Positions 50,586-63,173 of a stretch of 64,000 nucleotides of DNA are shown piece after piece. This stretch comes from Psoroptes ovis (taxonomy: Eukaryota; Arthropoda; Arachnida; Sarcoptiformes; Psoroptidae). The notes below the pieces were generated by a model. It saw only the letters and a list, made by a program, of their open reading frames with translations. It was not told where the DNA came from and searched no databases. Location of the stretch: the NCBI GenBank assembly GCA_002943765.1, contig PQWQ01000001.1:4871501-4935500 (forward strand). Direction: 5' to 3'. Positions within the stretch are counted from its first letter, which is position 1, and every line of letters begins with the position of its first letter. Position numbers and translations under genes: made by a program.

Positions 50586-53500
50586 GATTTAATTTTGAAT
50601 TAACAATAACGATGAAATTCATGCAGTTTTCTAACGAAGTAATCCTTTAAAATGGTAAATTTATATTAAATATAATGAATTTTGTTGCTTTCAACACGAA
50701 GTGACTATTCGAATAGGCTGAAAACAAATGAATGATTGACAATTATGAAATGTTACAAAGCAATGATACAATTCATATATATGCAAATGAGATGAAAATG
50801 AAAAATCTGTATTCATTCAAAAGAGAAAGGAAAAAAAATGAAATGAAATTATAATTGATTGAATTGAATAATAATCACGATTAATTCAAATTAAATTGTT
50901 TTAGATTGATTATTTTTTGATTATCATTGATGTTCTTTCCAAGAAAAATTTATTACACGAGCATAAATGACGAAACATGCAATAAAATATCATCATAACA
51001 TTACTTTTAAAAAAAATTGACAGTTACAATTGTGATTGGTTCTAAAGTCTGTTTCTATGTGATAATCAATCGAAAAATAACAATAAATTTAAGTTCATTT
51101 GATTTGATCGCTAAAAGATTATTCAAAATGGAAATTGCTTACCTTTGGTTGCTTTAAAAATTAATAAAAATCATTACAAATATAAATAAGTTATTAAGGA
51201 CTTGACTTGTATTTCATTGGAAAATAAATGTCGATAATTGAATGACAAAATACTATTTGTGATATGATTAATCTTATTTTTTTTTTGGCGAGAAAAACGT
51301 TTCAATAATTTTTTTTTTTTTTTGTATCTAAGTATTTATATCACAATATATTTTTGATAATTTAAGATAATGTTATAATCTTCTGGTAATATTAAAAAAA
51401 TTTGAATTTTGAATATTGTTTGTCGTTTTTCTTTCAAAGGATTCAAGATACATTGAATTTAGCTGTTGCTACAAGTCGATTTGATGGCCAATCGAATGAT
51501 TTATGCAGGAATTTTTATGAATATTTTCTTTATTGTCGATTCAAAAAATTTTTAGTTTGTTCTTGGAACAACGAATAATGCGAAGAACAAAGTGAATATC
51601 CTTCATAAATTCAAAATTCAATTTATTGTATGGCGCTGAATAGATCTAAGAATTGAAGAAAATCACTACCACCTTTTTCTGTCTTTTCATTCATATTTTA
51701 TATATGAAATTACATTTTTTTCTCCTCACAAATCAATGCAGAAATGAAAGCCAATTATTTGACATGCATATTCAATGTAATATTTATGCATGATCATAAT
51801 GTTAATGATGATGAATGAATGAATGAATGATTGAACGACGACAACTCTGTTGTTGATTCAATATTTGAATGTTTTTAGATTGATTTTGTGGATAATTTTC
51901 AATAATTTCAATTTCAAATGATGATAAAAGTTAATTAAAATTTAAATTAATTGAAAAATATTAATTTTATTTGCCCAAAAAGCTCATAAAGATAGGATTG
52001 TATCCATTTGTCAATGATCTTGTCTCAATGGCATTGATACAAGAAACAAACAACATTTGATGCGATGATTAAGTTCAAATTTCTCTTTCGACAACGAGTT
52101 TCTCCATTTTTTTCACGAGGTTTTGATGTTTAGAAATCAATGATAAATTAGTTGTTTAAATATTAAAATAAAATGATAATTGAAGAAATAGATGGCAATG
52201 AATTTAGCTTTCAAACCCTGGTTATATATTCATGGAAAACTTGATGTTTTTTTGTTTTTGCATTGATACATTACAATCAATTGTTTGAATTCGTCCTTTG
52301 TTTGATTAATTAATCAATTGTTCTAATTATCAGAAGTCATTAAGGAACACTTGTAAATTGAAACATATGATTTTAATAAAATTCAAAATTAAAAAGAACT
52401 CAGATGATAAACAAGAATGTTTACAACCAATGGCAACAGGTGGCGATACTTTCAATCTCAAAATTGGACTTTTAAATTTTTGTTGTTTGTAAACAAAACA
52501 AATTTAAAAGTCAATTATCAAAATTAAATCGCGTTATGGATTTGAATCATTAAAAGTCTCTCGGCATAATTCACTCTCATTTTACAAAAGGAAAACAACA
52601 AAAATAAGTGTTGATTAAGGAGAAGGAATAATATTTTTTATTTTCAAATCAAATTCCTAACAGTTAAAGTAGCATTAAATGTACAAATTGTCCAAAAAAT
52701 GTCAACAATTTTTGATTAGAAAAAAACAAAAAGCAAATTATCGATCCGGGTTCTTAAGAAATGTTTTGATTGATAGACAAATAATTGAATTACATCACAT
52801 GTTTTTTTTTGCTTAAAATATTTCCATTTTCTTAAGAAAATTCCTTAAAGATTTTTTTTTTCAAATATCTCTTAATAGCTTTTGATCAAATGCTCATGCG
52901 TTTGTTTTTATTTATTTATTTATTTATTCATGATCATCAATTCAATAAATCTTTGAAACACATGTGTATATTTTTTCATATTTTCCAATAACATTTGAAT
53001 ACAAATATTAAACAAATATATGTATGTGTCTCAAGTTTTACGTCATTCGAGCTCCTACAAAATGATTAAAATAATTGAATATGAAAAATAAAATTGTCAA
53101 ATAAAAACACAAATGTTTCGATGAATAATTGAAAATATAGTCAATTTGAATTTTTCGGCCAACCAAATAGTCACACTGCCAAACAATTGAAACAAGAATT
53201 ATTTGAGATTTGATTTTGAATTTGAATTCTTGAAAAACATTTTCCCAAGAAAATTTTTAAAAGTCCGTATATGAAAATTAGCAAATTTGAAATTGGAAAT
53301 CCAAAAACAAGAACAAAGTTGAAATTCAAGTATCTCTCTTGTTTGTTTGGAAACAAAATGATTTGAAATTAAATGTAATAAAATGAGATAACATTAAGAT
53401 CATATCCTCATTATTTCATTTATTTTTTTGATTTGATTCTCTTTGATATAAATTTTTAATTTCAAAAAATATGAATTAATATTCATAAAGTAAAAAAATA

Positions 53501-54068
53501 TTTTTTTCCACAGAAAAAAAAAATTATTCAATAATTCATTTTTGAAATCAAATCATATTTACGATTCCATTCTTCCAAGAACGACACAAAAACATCCAAA
53601 TCATCAAAGTTTTTCAGGCTCAAATCGTTTCAATTGATCCATATTGAAATTCTTCAAAATTTCTTGATTAATTTTCTTAAGAAACAAGAGTAAAAAATTT
53701 GAAAAATCCAATCCAAATCATCGGAATTGTTATTATAATCAATTATTATTGATTATTTTTTTTTAAAGAAAATTATCTTAAAATTTGTCATCATTGTCAC
53801 AAAATAATCCAGGATATTTATAATTTGAAAGTGTTTATAAAAATACAATGTAATATATCTGTGTAATGATCATCTAATCACAATCAAATCATTATAGCAA
53901 CAACGAAAAATTTTGATCAAGTTCATTATCAAAAATTATTTTTTTTTTTGTGTTTTTCCATATTTAAAAACAAGTACCAAAACGACCTAAATTCTTTCAT
54001 TAATTAATTTTTTTGTGTGCTGAAATATAAATTATCATCAATCGAATAATTCATATTTGTAAAAAACA
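50586..54068. other. 3.5 kb divergent spacer between PAPSS and GFPT
   Basis: It should contain both promoters and leader exons. A CAAAG|GTAAGC donor on the minus strand at 51,143 and a TTTAAAG acceptor at 50,645 could bound a leader intron of PAPSS. There are several oligo(T) tracts, a TTTA run near 52,905-52,930 and no coding frame. The stretch is A/T-rich throughout. Confidence 0.5.
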
Positions 54069-57000
54069 ATGTGTGGTAAGTTTTCAATTGATTTTTCTTG
54101 GATTAAATTTCATTCATTTCTCACAGAAATCTTTGATAGATTTAATGTATTGTCAATCAATCAATCAATATTGTCTATCTCGATGCATGATGATGCTTAT
54201 TTTTACAAGTTAGAATGACTTTAAACATTAGCTGTTTACATAAATAATCTCCGATTTCACGTTCAAAGCTTCGATAAAAGTCATGTGAGAAAGTTATGCA
54301 GCTAAGATTTATTTTGAAAATAAAAATATTTAGGACATAGTTTGACCATTGAAAATGTATGAATGTAATGTAAAAGCTAATCATAATAAATTTGCCCTTC
54401 CTAAATCTTTAATACTTGTCAATTGTGATTTGTAAACTTTGTTGTTGTTGTTGTTGTTGTTGTTGTTGGATTTGTATGAACATATAAGCTTGTTTTTTTT
54501 AAAATCAATTTCATGTTTATGATCCAAACGATCTTTGATCAAAATGAGAACATTCAAAATGAAATTTTGAAAAAGATGCAATTGAATAATTGATATGTAT
54601 GTTTATGTATGTATGTATGTGTTTGCCATTAGAATTCATAAACTGATATCAATGATCTTGCTCGAATGTATTGATGTTTCAATGTTTGAATCAATCTAAA
54701 TTATTCATGTTTTGTGTTTTTGTGTTTGAATCTGAAACATGAAATGCATTGACATTTGATTTATAACTGTTTTGTTTTAACTTGTTATTTTATCTTTATC
54801 TCATTTATTCATCAATTTTAAAGGAATATTTGCATATCTCAATTATTTGGAACCAAAAACAAGACGTGAAATACTTGAATTATTAATCAAAGGTTTACAA
54901 CGTCTTGAATATCGTGGCTATGATTCGGCTGGTGTTGCATTCGACACCAAAGATAATGAAATTGAAATTATTCGTTGTAAAGGAAAAGTACAAGCATTAT
55001 CGGATGAAATATGGAATCGTAATGATTTTGATCTTGATTATCAATATCAAATTCATGTTGGTATTGCACATACACGTTGGGCAACACATGGTGCACCATC
55101 CGAATTGAATTCACATCCACAACGTTCAGATGATTCAAATGAATTTGTTGTCGTCCACAATGGTATTCTTACCAATTATAAGGATATTAAAAAATTTTTG
55201 GTAATTCCTTGGAGATAATTAGGAGAATTGATTATTTAATTTTACAAATTTTAAAATGCAGGAAAACAAAAACTATACATTTGAATCGGAAACAGATACT
55301 GAAGTGATTGTAAAATTGCTAAAACATTTTTATGAAACACGACCAAAAATGAAATTTCGTGAATTAGTTGAACAAGTTAGCCAACAATTGGTAAATCAAT
55401 GATTAATGTTTATTCGATTTAAGACAAATTATTTTTCTAATCCCATTAAATTCAATTTCATCAGGAAGGTGCATTCGCTATCGTATTGAAAAGTACACAT
55501 TTTCCCGGTGAATGTGTTGCAACACGTCGTGGTAGTCCATTGTTGGTCGGTATTAAAACCAAGACAAATCTGATGACCGATCATATTCCGATCATTTATA
55601 GCAGTAAAGGTGAGTTTTCAATTGGGAAACAGATTTAAATATCATTAATCAATAAAATTAACGCATGATTTGCATGATTAATCTCAATAATTCTTACTAA
55701 AAAATATTTCATAACATCAATTAACAATGAACCCCCGAATCAACCAAATGATAAATTAATCAAAATAATAGACAAATTTCATCATAAATTACTCCTTAAT
55801 CCAAGCAATAATGACCTTAAAAATAATGTTGGTTTAACCAAAAATACGATTGAAGGTAATGATTGCTAACCAAAAAATCATGGAAAACAAAAATTTTGGA
55901 TCAATTTTAACCCTTTCATTTTTAATTTCAATTTTTATATCGTTTTTTTATTTGATTTATTTTTATTTTTGTTTTTACATGTTCTGCATATATGCACACG
56001 TCTTTGGCGTCTTCTTGGCTATTTTTCATTTTTTTTTCGAATGCTTTTATTTTGGTTTTGTATCCATTTTATTTTTTGTTTTTTGTTGTTTCTACATTGT
56101 TTCTTAACCCTTTTGTTCGTCCTTAATTTCTTCAATCGTTTTTTTTCAATTTCAAAAAAGATTCGATTCATTGTAATGAACCATTGCAAGGTAACCAAAG
56201 CTTTATTTGCTTTTGCTTTCACCAAGCTTTACTCGAATTTTTTTCCTTTCAATTTTATCTCATTTAAATGGTCATTAATTTTTCAAATATTTTCAGATTC
56301 ACATCGTGGAAATTTAATGAAAACAAATTCACTAGTTAGTGGTAAATTGGCACGTTCAAATTCTACCACTGAATTTATACCGTTTGATGATGAAAAAGTT
56401 GTTGAATATTTATTTGCATCCGATGCATCGGCCATTATTGAACATACTAATCGTGTAATATTTCTTGAAGATGATGATGTTGCATCGATTGAAGATGGAC
56501 GTATGTTTCATTATCTCTTATATTTTGAATTATTTTTCAAATATTTCATTTATTTGTATTTATCAGGATTGACCATTCATAGAATTAAACGTAATCTTGA
56601 TGGCGGTGATTCATTGACGCGTGAAATAATTACATTGAAAATGGAAATTCAACAAATTATGAAAGGAAATTATAGTTCATTTATGCAAAAAGAAATTTTC
56701 GAGCAACCAGAATCAGTAATCAATACGATGCGTGGTCGTATTAATTTTGAAGATGAAACTGTTGTTTTAGGTGGTATCAAAGATTATATACCAGAAATTA
56801 AACGATCACGACGATTGATTTTGATTGGTTGCGGTACTAGTTATCATAGTATCATTGCTGTAAGTCATGAAAATTATTTAAGAATTCAATCATTCATAAA
56901 TACTCTCATTCAAATGGTAGACACGTCAAATTTTGGAAGAATTGACTGAATTACCAGTCATGATTGAATTGGCTAGCGATTTTTTGGATCGTAATACACC

Positions 57001-57938
57001 AATATTCCGTGATGATGTTTGTTTTTTCGTATCACAATCAGGTGAAACTGCAGATACATTGATGGCATTACGTTATTGTAAACAACGAAATGCATTGATT
57101 GTTGGCATCACTAACACTGTCGGTAGTAGTATTTGTCGTGAAAGTCATTGTGGTGTGCATATAAATGCTGGACCAGAAATCGGTGTTGCATCGACCAAAG
57201 CGTACACCAGTCAATTCATATCATTGGTAATGTTTGCATTGGTTATGAGTGAAGATCGTATTTCAATGAGACCAAGACGTAGTGAAATCATTCAAGGATT
57301 GAAAAAATTGCCTGAACAAATTAAGCGAGTGCTGCAATTAGATCAACAAGTTTTGCAAATGTCTGAAGAATTATATCAGCAAAAATCATTATTGATTATG
57401 GGTCGTGGATGGAATTATTCAACTGTTTTGGGTAAGTTCATCAGCTATGATTATATTTTCTATAACTTTATTGTCTTTGTTTTTGCAGAAGGTGCATTGA
57501 AAATCAAAGAATTAACTTACATGCATTCCGAAGGTATTCTAGCTGGAGAACTGAAACATGGACCATTAGCATTGATTGATGATCGTATGCCACTAATGGC
57601 CGTCATAACAAGAGATTCGGTTTATCCCAAATGCATGAATGCATTACAACAAGTAATTATCTTTTTTACTTGGAATTTTTCCTTAATCTGAATTTTCTCA
57701 TATAATCCAAAAAAAGGTTATTGCACGTGGATCAAATCCAATATTGATTGCCGAAGAAAATGATTTCGAAACGCAAAAATATTCGAAACGTACACTACTC
57801 ATTCCACATACAGTTGATTGTCTACAAGGAATATTATCGGTCATTCCTATGCAATTATTATCATATCATATTGCTGTGCTGAAAAAATGTGATGTTGATT
57901 GTCCAAGAAATTTGGCCAAATCTGTTACTGTTGAATAA
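54069..57938 (+). CDS. Gfat: glutamine:fructose-6-phosphate aminotransferase
   Basis: Nine exons: 54069-54075, 54824-55200, 55262-55390, 55465-55609, 56297-56500, 56567-56859, 56921-57431, 57489-57652 and 57717-57938. They sum to 2,052 nt, giving 683 aa; human GFPT1 has 681 or 699. It makes glucosamine-6-phosphate, the committed step toward UDP-GlcNAc for chitin and glycans. The nucleophile Cys2 (MCGIFAYLNY) is coded by a seven-base first coding exon, so a 748 bp intron separates it from the rest of the glutaminase domain (RLEYRGYDSAG, HTRWATHG, SHPQRSD, HNGI). Two SIS domains follow, with CGTSYH, SQSGETADT, STKAYTSQ and EGILAGELKHGP. The C-terminus LAKSVTVE is the family's conserved sugar-site tail. 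Intron 4 (687 bp) may hide a cassette exon. Confidence 0.98.
54440..54469. repeat. (GTT)n microsatellite in GFPT intron 1
   Basis: A run of about ten GTT units lies within the 748 bp first intron of the GFPT gene. It is non-coding on both strands. Confidence 0.85.
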
Positions 57939-58587
57939 TAGTATCGATGAACACTGCAACAATTAAATTGTCATTCAACCAAATGGACCAAAATTCACCA
58001 GACAAACAATTGAATACATTAACATCGTAGATAATTCTACTACACAGGAATTTCAAACGAAACAAACACATTTTATTTATTCACAATTGAAGGAAAAAAT
58101 TATTTTATCTTTATTTTTACACTGAACTAAAAAGAAAATAAGTTATGAAATGAAATTTCAATGAAAATAAAATTTGAGAATTTTAGAAAATTTCTAAATT
58201 TTCTAAAAACTAATCCGTATTCTAATTCTATGCATTATTTTGGTTTGATGTTGCGAAATGAATATCTAAATCCACAACAACAATTTCTAATTGATTTGGC
58301 ACATTTCATCATTTTTGTTTATTATTTGATCGATTCAATTCTCGATGTGTGTGTGTTGATTGAGATTTATGAAAGAAAAATTAGTGAGAATAATGGAATA
58401 AGTGTGTATGAAATGATTGATTAATTTAAAATAATTTTCCAAGAAAAAAATTGATTAAATAAATGGTGATTAGTGATTATTATTGATTTTCGGTGATTAA
58501 TATCGTTATTATTATGAAATAATTATTAATATGATTATTATTATTGGAAATTGATTTAAATATATTCAAAAAAAAGAAGAGAAAAAG
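57939..58587. other. convergent 3' spacer between GFPT and the Ly6-like gene
   Basis: A/T-rich 3' untranslated DNA. An 87-codon plus-strand frame at 58,161-58,424 overlaps the likely GFPT poly(A) signal and has no recognisable motif, so it is not called. Confidence 0.55.
58166..58171 (+). terminator. poly(A) signal for GFPT
   Basis: AATAAA 228 bp after the GFPT stop codon, the clearest canonical signal in this 3' region. Confidence 0.4.
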
Positions 58588-59193
58588 CTATAAGGCATAA
58601 TAATAAATAAAATGAAAAATTAATGATATTGATAATAATAGTAATGAATTGTAATTATTAGCAATCAGACGCAAAGATCCATCTTTATTGCAACCATCCT
58701 GTGTACAACAATATATACAATCATCTTGTTTCGATGATTCACAATTTGATTTAAAATTGGCAAAATTTAAATGCTTCAAACCACGTAAATGGCATGGTGC
58801 TAATGCACATTCTTTTTTAATATGTTTACCATCCAATGCTGTTCGGTGTGTGTGTGTGTGTGTGTTTAAGAAGAAAATGATTTGAATTTAATTTCTTTGA
58901 TCATGAATTATTTCAAAGATACATACGATTTTTATATAATGTTGTCATACATCTATCATATGCTTGATCACTTGGACAATCTTGTAATTGACATTGTTCA
59001 TTATCGTTCGTATGACATATGTAACATTTTAATGATTGTACCGGTTGAACAATATTTACTAGTGCTTGTTTGATTGTCGTTTGAATTTTTGGAAAAAAAT
59101 TAGATTCAAAACGACATAAAACAATGAATACATACCAATAATTAAAATATAATAAAATAGAAAATAATTTGAAATGAAAATCGATGACATCAT
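58588..59193 (-). CDS. Ly6/three-finger GPI-anchored surface protein
   Basis: Rebuilt from three short exons: 59193-59136, 59058-58927 and 58838-58588. Both junctions keep frame (phase 1 each) and the sum of 441 nt gives 146 aa. An N-terminal Phe/Tyr/Ile-rich signal peptide is split by intron 1, with likely cleavage just before KCYIC. The mature part has twelve Cys, starting CYIC and ending CCTQDGCN, the diagnostic end of the Ly6/uPAR three-finger fold. After CNKDGS the chain ends in a hydrophobic tail of about 20 residues without a charged stop, typical of a GPI attachment signal. Arthropod relatives (for example the Drosophila boudin, crooked and quiver group) act at septate junctions and on ion channels. 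The precise orthologue is not recognised. The second intron carries a CA microsatellite. Confidence 0.85.
58846..58865. repeat. (GT)n microsatellite in the Ly6-like gene intron
   Basis: About ten GT units on the plus strand (CA on the coding strand) lie a few bases upstream of the acceptor of intron 2. They take the place of the usual T-rich tract, so length changes could affect splicing. Confidence 0.85.
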
Positions 59194-60137
59194 ATATATT
59201 TAAATTGAATTAGATACAAAATTATTGACGATTAATTGAAAAATAAATTTAGAAAAAAAAATTTGATTGAAGGACCAAAATAAAATTAAAAAACAATATT
59301 ATCAATGGAAACTTTGATATTTTCAAACATTTTCAAGCAATGATCTATTATTTCATATCATTATAAATCTGATATATCAATGTATGCGATTGTTTTCATT
59401 TCATTTATTCTTCATTTCACCGTAATTAACCGTTATTTTCGGATGTCGATTCATGTAAATCAATAGCATTTTTTTTTGATGCTCAAATATCTTAGATATG
59501 GAATATACCTTCAAAAATAAATGAATGTTACGATGCAGATATTTGATTTCATTATTTGAATCACAAAAAACAAAAAAAAAAGTTCATAAAAAATTCAATT
59601 GAAATTGAGCCTAAACAACAACAACAACACATTAAATTCATTTGTTATTTGGTCATAATACTTTACATCTTTTACACAATTCTTTTCAAAATGCTATACA
59701 TATGAAAGATTGAAAGATGTTATATTTGAAGCAAGTCTTTTTTTTTTGGGATGCTCACAAACGATTCCATGGACCGAATCACCAAAGATTCAGGTAAATT
59801 CCGAAAAAAAATAAAGGGCGCAATACCCATGCGTTTTTTGGATGCTATTCGTGGCATCTTCCACAAAAATATTCGACCGATTCCAGATGCTATTCACATG
59901 ATTCATGTGATATATATGAATTAATAAAAGGATGCATGTAACAATAATGATGATCATGATCATCATCATCATCATCAATATAATTGAATTCGACCATTTT
60001 GAAAATTCTATATGATGATGATGATGATGAATATTTTACATTATAATCATTATGATAATGATAAAATATTGATTAATAAGTTATATATGAAACCGGAAAA
60101 ATGTAGCAAAGCAATGATATTAAATTAAGCAACATAT
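59194..60137. other. spacer between the Ly6-like gene and ORC3
   Basis: Promoter region of the Ly6-like gene and 3' flank of ORC3, both on the minus strand. A less A/T-rich block at 59,752-59,935 contains a 53-codon plus-strand frame and recurring GATGCTATTC words (see findings). ATC/ATG runs are at 59,950-59,980 and 60,012-60,030. Confidence 0.5.
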
Positions 60138-60143
60138 TTTATT
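60138..60143 (-). terminator. poly(A) signal for ORC3
   Basis: AATAAA on the minus strand, about 73 bp after the ORC3 stop codon. Confidence 0.5.
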
Positions 60144-60215
60144 ATTGTTAACCATTATTAATGTTTTCAAAAAATCAATGATGCTAATACAATTTCAATG
60201 TAGATTTTTGCTCAT

Positions 60216-62293
60216 TTATAAATGAACAACTTTTGTATAACGATTGTGAATATTACTTTTCAATATACCAATATATTCAAAATCAAATATTGTGTTCACA
60301 AAACAAACGAAATCATTTTCATTTTGATCATTTGTTTCACCATTGAGGCTGGTTTTTCTTTCTTGACAAAATTTTTCATACATTTCATTTAAATTCAAAT
60401 TATTATTTGATTCTTTGTATAATTGATATATAATCGGTAAACTAGGACATTTTGTCGATGATTTTGTTGCAATTTTCGTTGAATTTTTCATCGATAATAT
60501 TCGATCAATATTTAAACGATTTGATAGTAGATTGTTTTGATGATTATTCAAATTTTGATTACAAAATAATTTATCAATCAACACATGTTGATCATTAGTG
60601 AAATAATGATCCATGAGAATTTTTTTCAAATTAATTACGAAATCATTTTTCCATTTTTCATATTTGGATAAATTTTCTTGTTTTTTATTATTCACTATTG
60701 GCTGTAATGAACGTTTCCATTCATATCTTGAATTTATATTACGCAATTTATCATTAACCATTTTGATTTGACATTGTAAACCTAATTTTTGTATTGATTC
60801 ATTTTGTTTTTGTTGTTCCAGCTTTTCGTTTTGTATTAATTCTTGTAATTTTCGATGATAATCATTGAAAAATTTATCAAGTTGTTGGTGGCTTTCAATA
60901 TTAAATTTTGTTCGATTTTGAATCAATTTTTCTAATGCATTGAGCATGCGATTTTGAGTCACATCATGAAGATATTCTAAATGTGAAAAGTTTGCTGATT
61001 CTTGTGCGATATTATGCTTGAAAATTCCAATATAATCACGGATAAATTGATGATCATATGATGATATGATGGCCAGATCATAGAAAAATTGATTGACAAT
61101 ATTTAAACATTGTATTAGTTGCTGATTTTTCGTCAATAAATCATCATATAATTTCAATAAATTATCCATATATTCATCATCGAACGGTATTTGTTGTAAT
61201 GACGATATATTCAATGTATTTCGAAAACATAATGCTAAATCTTCATCATGATCATCAATGTTTCGCTTCTGACCAACATCACAAATTGATGATAATGGAT
61301 TTTGATTAAAATAATCGAATACAATCAATTGTAATTGATTACGAAATTTTTCAATTGTATATTCGATTCGATTGAAATCTTGAAATAATTTTTCAATCAA
61401 TAATGGATGAAATTTTATTCGTAAATTTTTTGATTGTATTATGTCAATGAAAATTGAACGAATCGATGACTTGGATTGAAATTCATCATCAATTATTTGT
61501 ACATACAAATAATCAATGATATCGATCGGTAAATAAGTATTGAGATTTGCATTGAATAAATTTTGTTTGAAAAATATTAATCTTACTGAAACAGTATTGT
61601 TCATTGTGTATGATTTCAATATTTTAATGAATTTGCTCAAAATATTCATGTTGAATTTTTCAAATTCATAAATAACAATCAATAAATTTTTCAATTTTCC
61701 ATCATCAATTGCTGCATCGATCACATCTTCAATTGTCGCCAATTTTTCATTGATAAGTGAATAATCGTCAATAATTCGTTCATCTTTAAATGTTTGTATA
61801 ATTTTATTCAAAACATTTCTCATCGTATCAATTATCGGATCAAGTTCAATTATGATTGTATTCTTTGTCTTTTTAGGATTCAACATTGAACCGATGTCAT
61901 TAACTATTTTGTGACATATTAATGGCGTACCTTTGAATTGGATTACAAAACATAAATTGTGTTATTGAATCAACATAAAATTTAAATAAACTCACATAGA
62001 CTAAGCAAAAATGTTGGAATTTTATGGAAATTATCCATCATTTCATCATTAAACCGTAATTCATGCTTTATGAAATGCTCTAAAAATTTTCTGGTCAAGA
62101 TTTCAATTTTATTATCAATGATTTCCTTGATTTTTGACCATTCATTATCATAAATAATTTTTCTAGGCCACAACAATGGATTATTGGATTTGTTTGATGA
62201 AATTTTATGCTTCTTTGCTTTACTTGAATCATTATTCAAACCTGAATTAGGTGAATGATATTCACAAAAATCTAAATCATTTTCAAGCATCAT
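60216..62293 (-). CDS. ORC3: origin recognition complex subunit 3
   Basis: Two exons, 62293-61996 and 61930-60216, join in phase 1 across a 65 bp intron to give 670 aa (human ORC3 has 711). ORC3 is an AAA+-like but non-catalytic subunit of the complex that marks replication origins and loads MCM. The match is moderate but ordered: an early basic region, a first helix block with IPTFLLSL, the AAA+-like strand LLIVIYEFEKFNMNILSKFI near residue 180, and the family signature FRNQLQLIVFDYFNQNPLSS with its PLS ending near 300. The all-helical C-terminal region runs to the end with Asn/Gln-rich loops. No Walker A motif is seen, as expected. Two adjacent ATG codons open the frame; the first was used. 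The gene upstream of it lies beyond the window. Confidence 0.83.
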
Positions 62294-63147
62294 TTTATTT
62301 GGGAAAAAAATTCAAAATAAAAACACGATTTAAAATTGAAAAATTAAATGCCAAATTGCCTTTTAAATTTATGGCGCCTTTTAAAAAAAATTCAAAATCA
62401 TCTGTATGATTGTCCCGTTCAAATACTATTGTACAGCGAAAATCATATGATAATCAGTCCAAAAAATTGAATTGAATTAAAAATTTAATTTTTTTTATCA
62501 TCAAAAAAATGGTTTGGACATGATCCAATTATATAATAATCATGAAATGAAAATTTCATGTATCTTTTTTTCATTATTTTGAAATTTAGTCACCATTATT
62601 TATCATGGTGAATAATGCACCAATGCATTTTGCCACTAGTTTTTTTTTTTCTCAAGAAAAAATAACCAAATTTTGAAAAACTTAAAGATAAATTTTTGTC
62701 ATTTTTTTCTCATGTCTATTTCTTTAAAAATTAAGTTTGATATTTGATTTAAAAAGAAAAAGTCAAATGAAAATCAGTATTTAAATGTGACCTTTCAATT
62801 TTCATCCATCCATCCATTTGAAAGCATTGATATCGGCTTTTCGATCAAAAATATTTGATTTTATTCATAATCAAAAAATAATTTAATCACAGATTCACTC
62901 GTTCAAATATTTCCTCTCATTTTTTTCACAAAATTCCTGTGTCAAATCGATATTATCTCATCCAAAAATAATTATTAAAAATAACGACAAAATTATTCAT
63001 ATAAGAACAACAACCAACCAATCAATAAACAACCAAAAAACAAGTCTTCAAATTGAAAAATCATTAATAATTATTGATTGATTGGTGATTATTCATTAAT
63101 TGCAGTGATCATTGGAGAAAAAACAACAGTTGTATTTTGCAGTCAAT
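62294..63147. other. A/T-rich 5' flank of ORC3
   Basis: No coding frame. It holds the ORC3 promoter and, to the right, possibly the promoter of a plus-strand gene. Contains short oligo(T/A) tracts only. Confidence 0.5.
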
Positions 63148-63173
63148 TCAGTTGAAAAATTCATCAAAAATAC
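63148..63173 (+). promoter_or_regulatory. possible initiator and 5' untranslated exon
   Basis: TCAGTT at 63148-63153 matches the arthropod initiator consensus TCA(G/T)T(T/C). Twenty bases later the sequence AATAC|GTGAGT gives a near-consensus splice donor at 63,174. Together they look like a very short first exon of a plus-strand gene whose coding part is beyond the window. A weak 67-codon ATG frame (63,186-63,386) starts inside the presumed intron. Confidence 0.25.

Noticed and set aside
55969..56296. Upstream extension of the GFPT exon at 56,297
   Set aside because: It is the open but hydrophobic translation of intron 4; the T-rich acceptor at 56,296 and family alignment fix the exon start.
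58161..58424. 87-codon plus-strand frame after GFPT
   Set aside because: Starts inside the likely poly(A) signal region of GFPT, has no motif, and fits 3' untranslated DNA.
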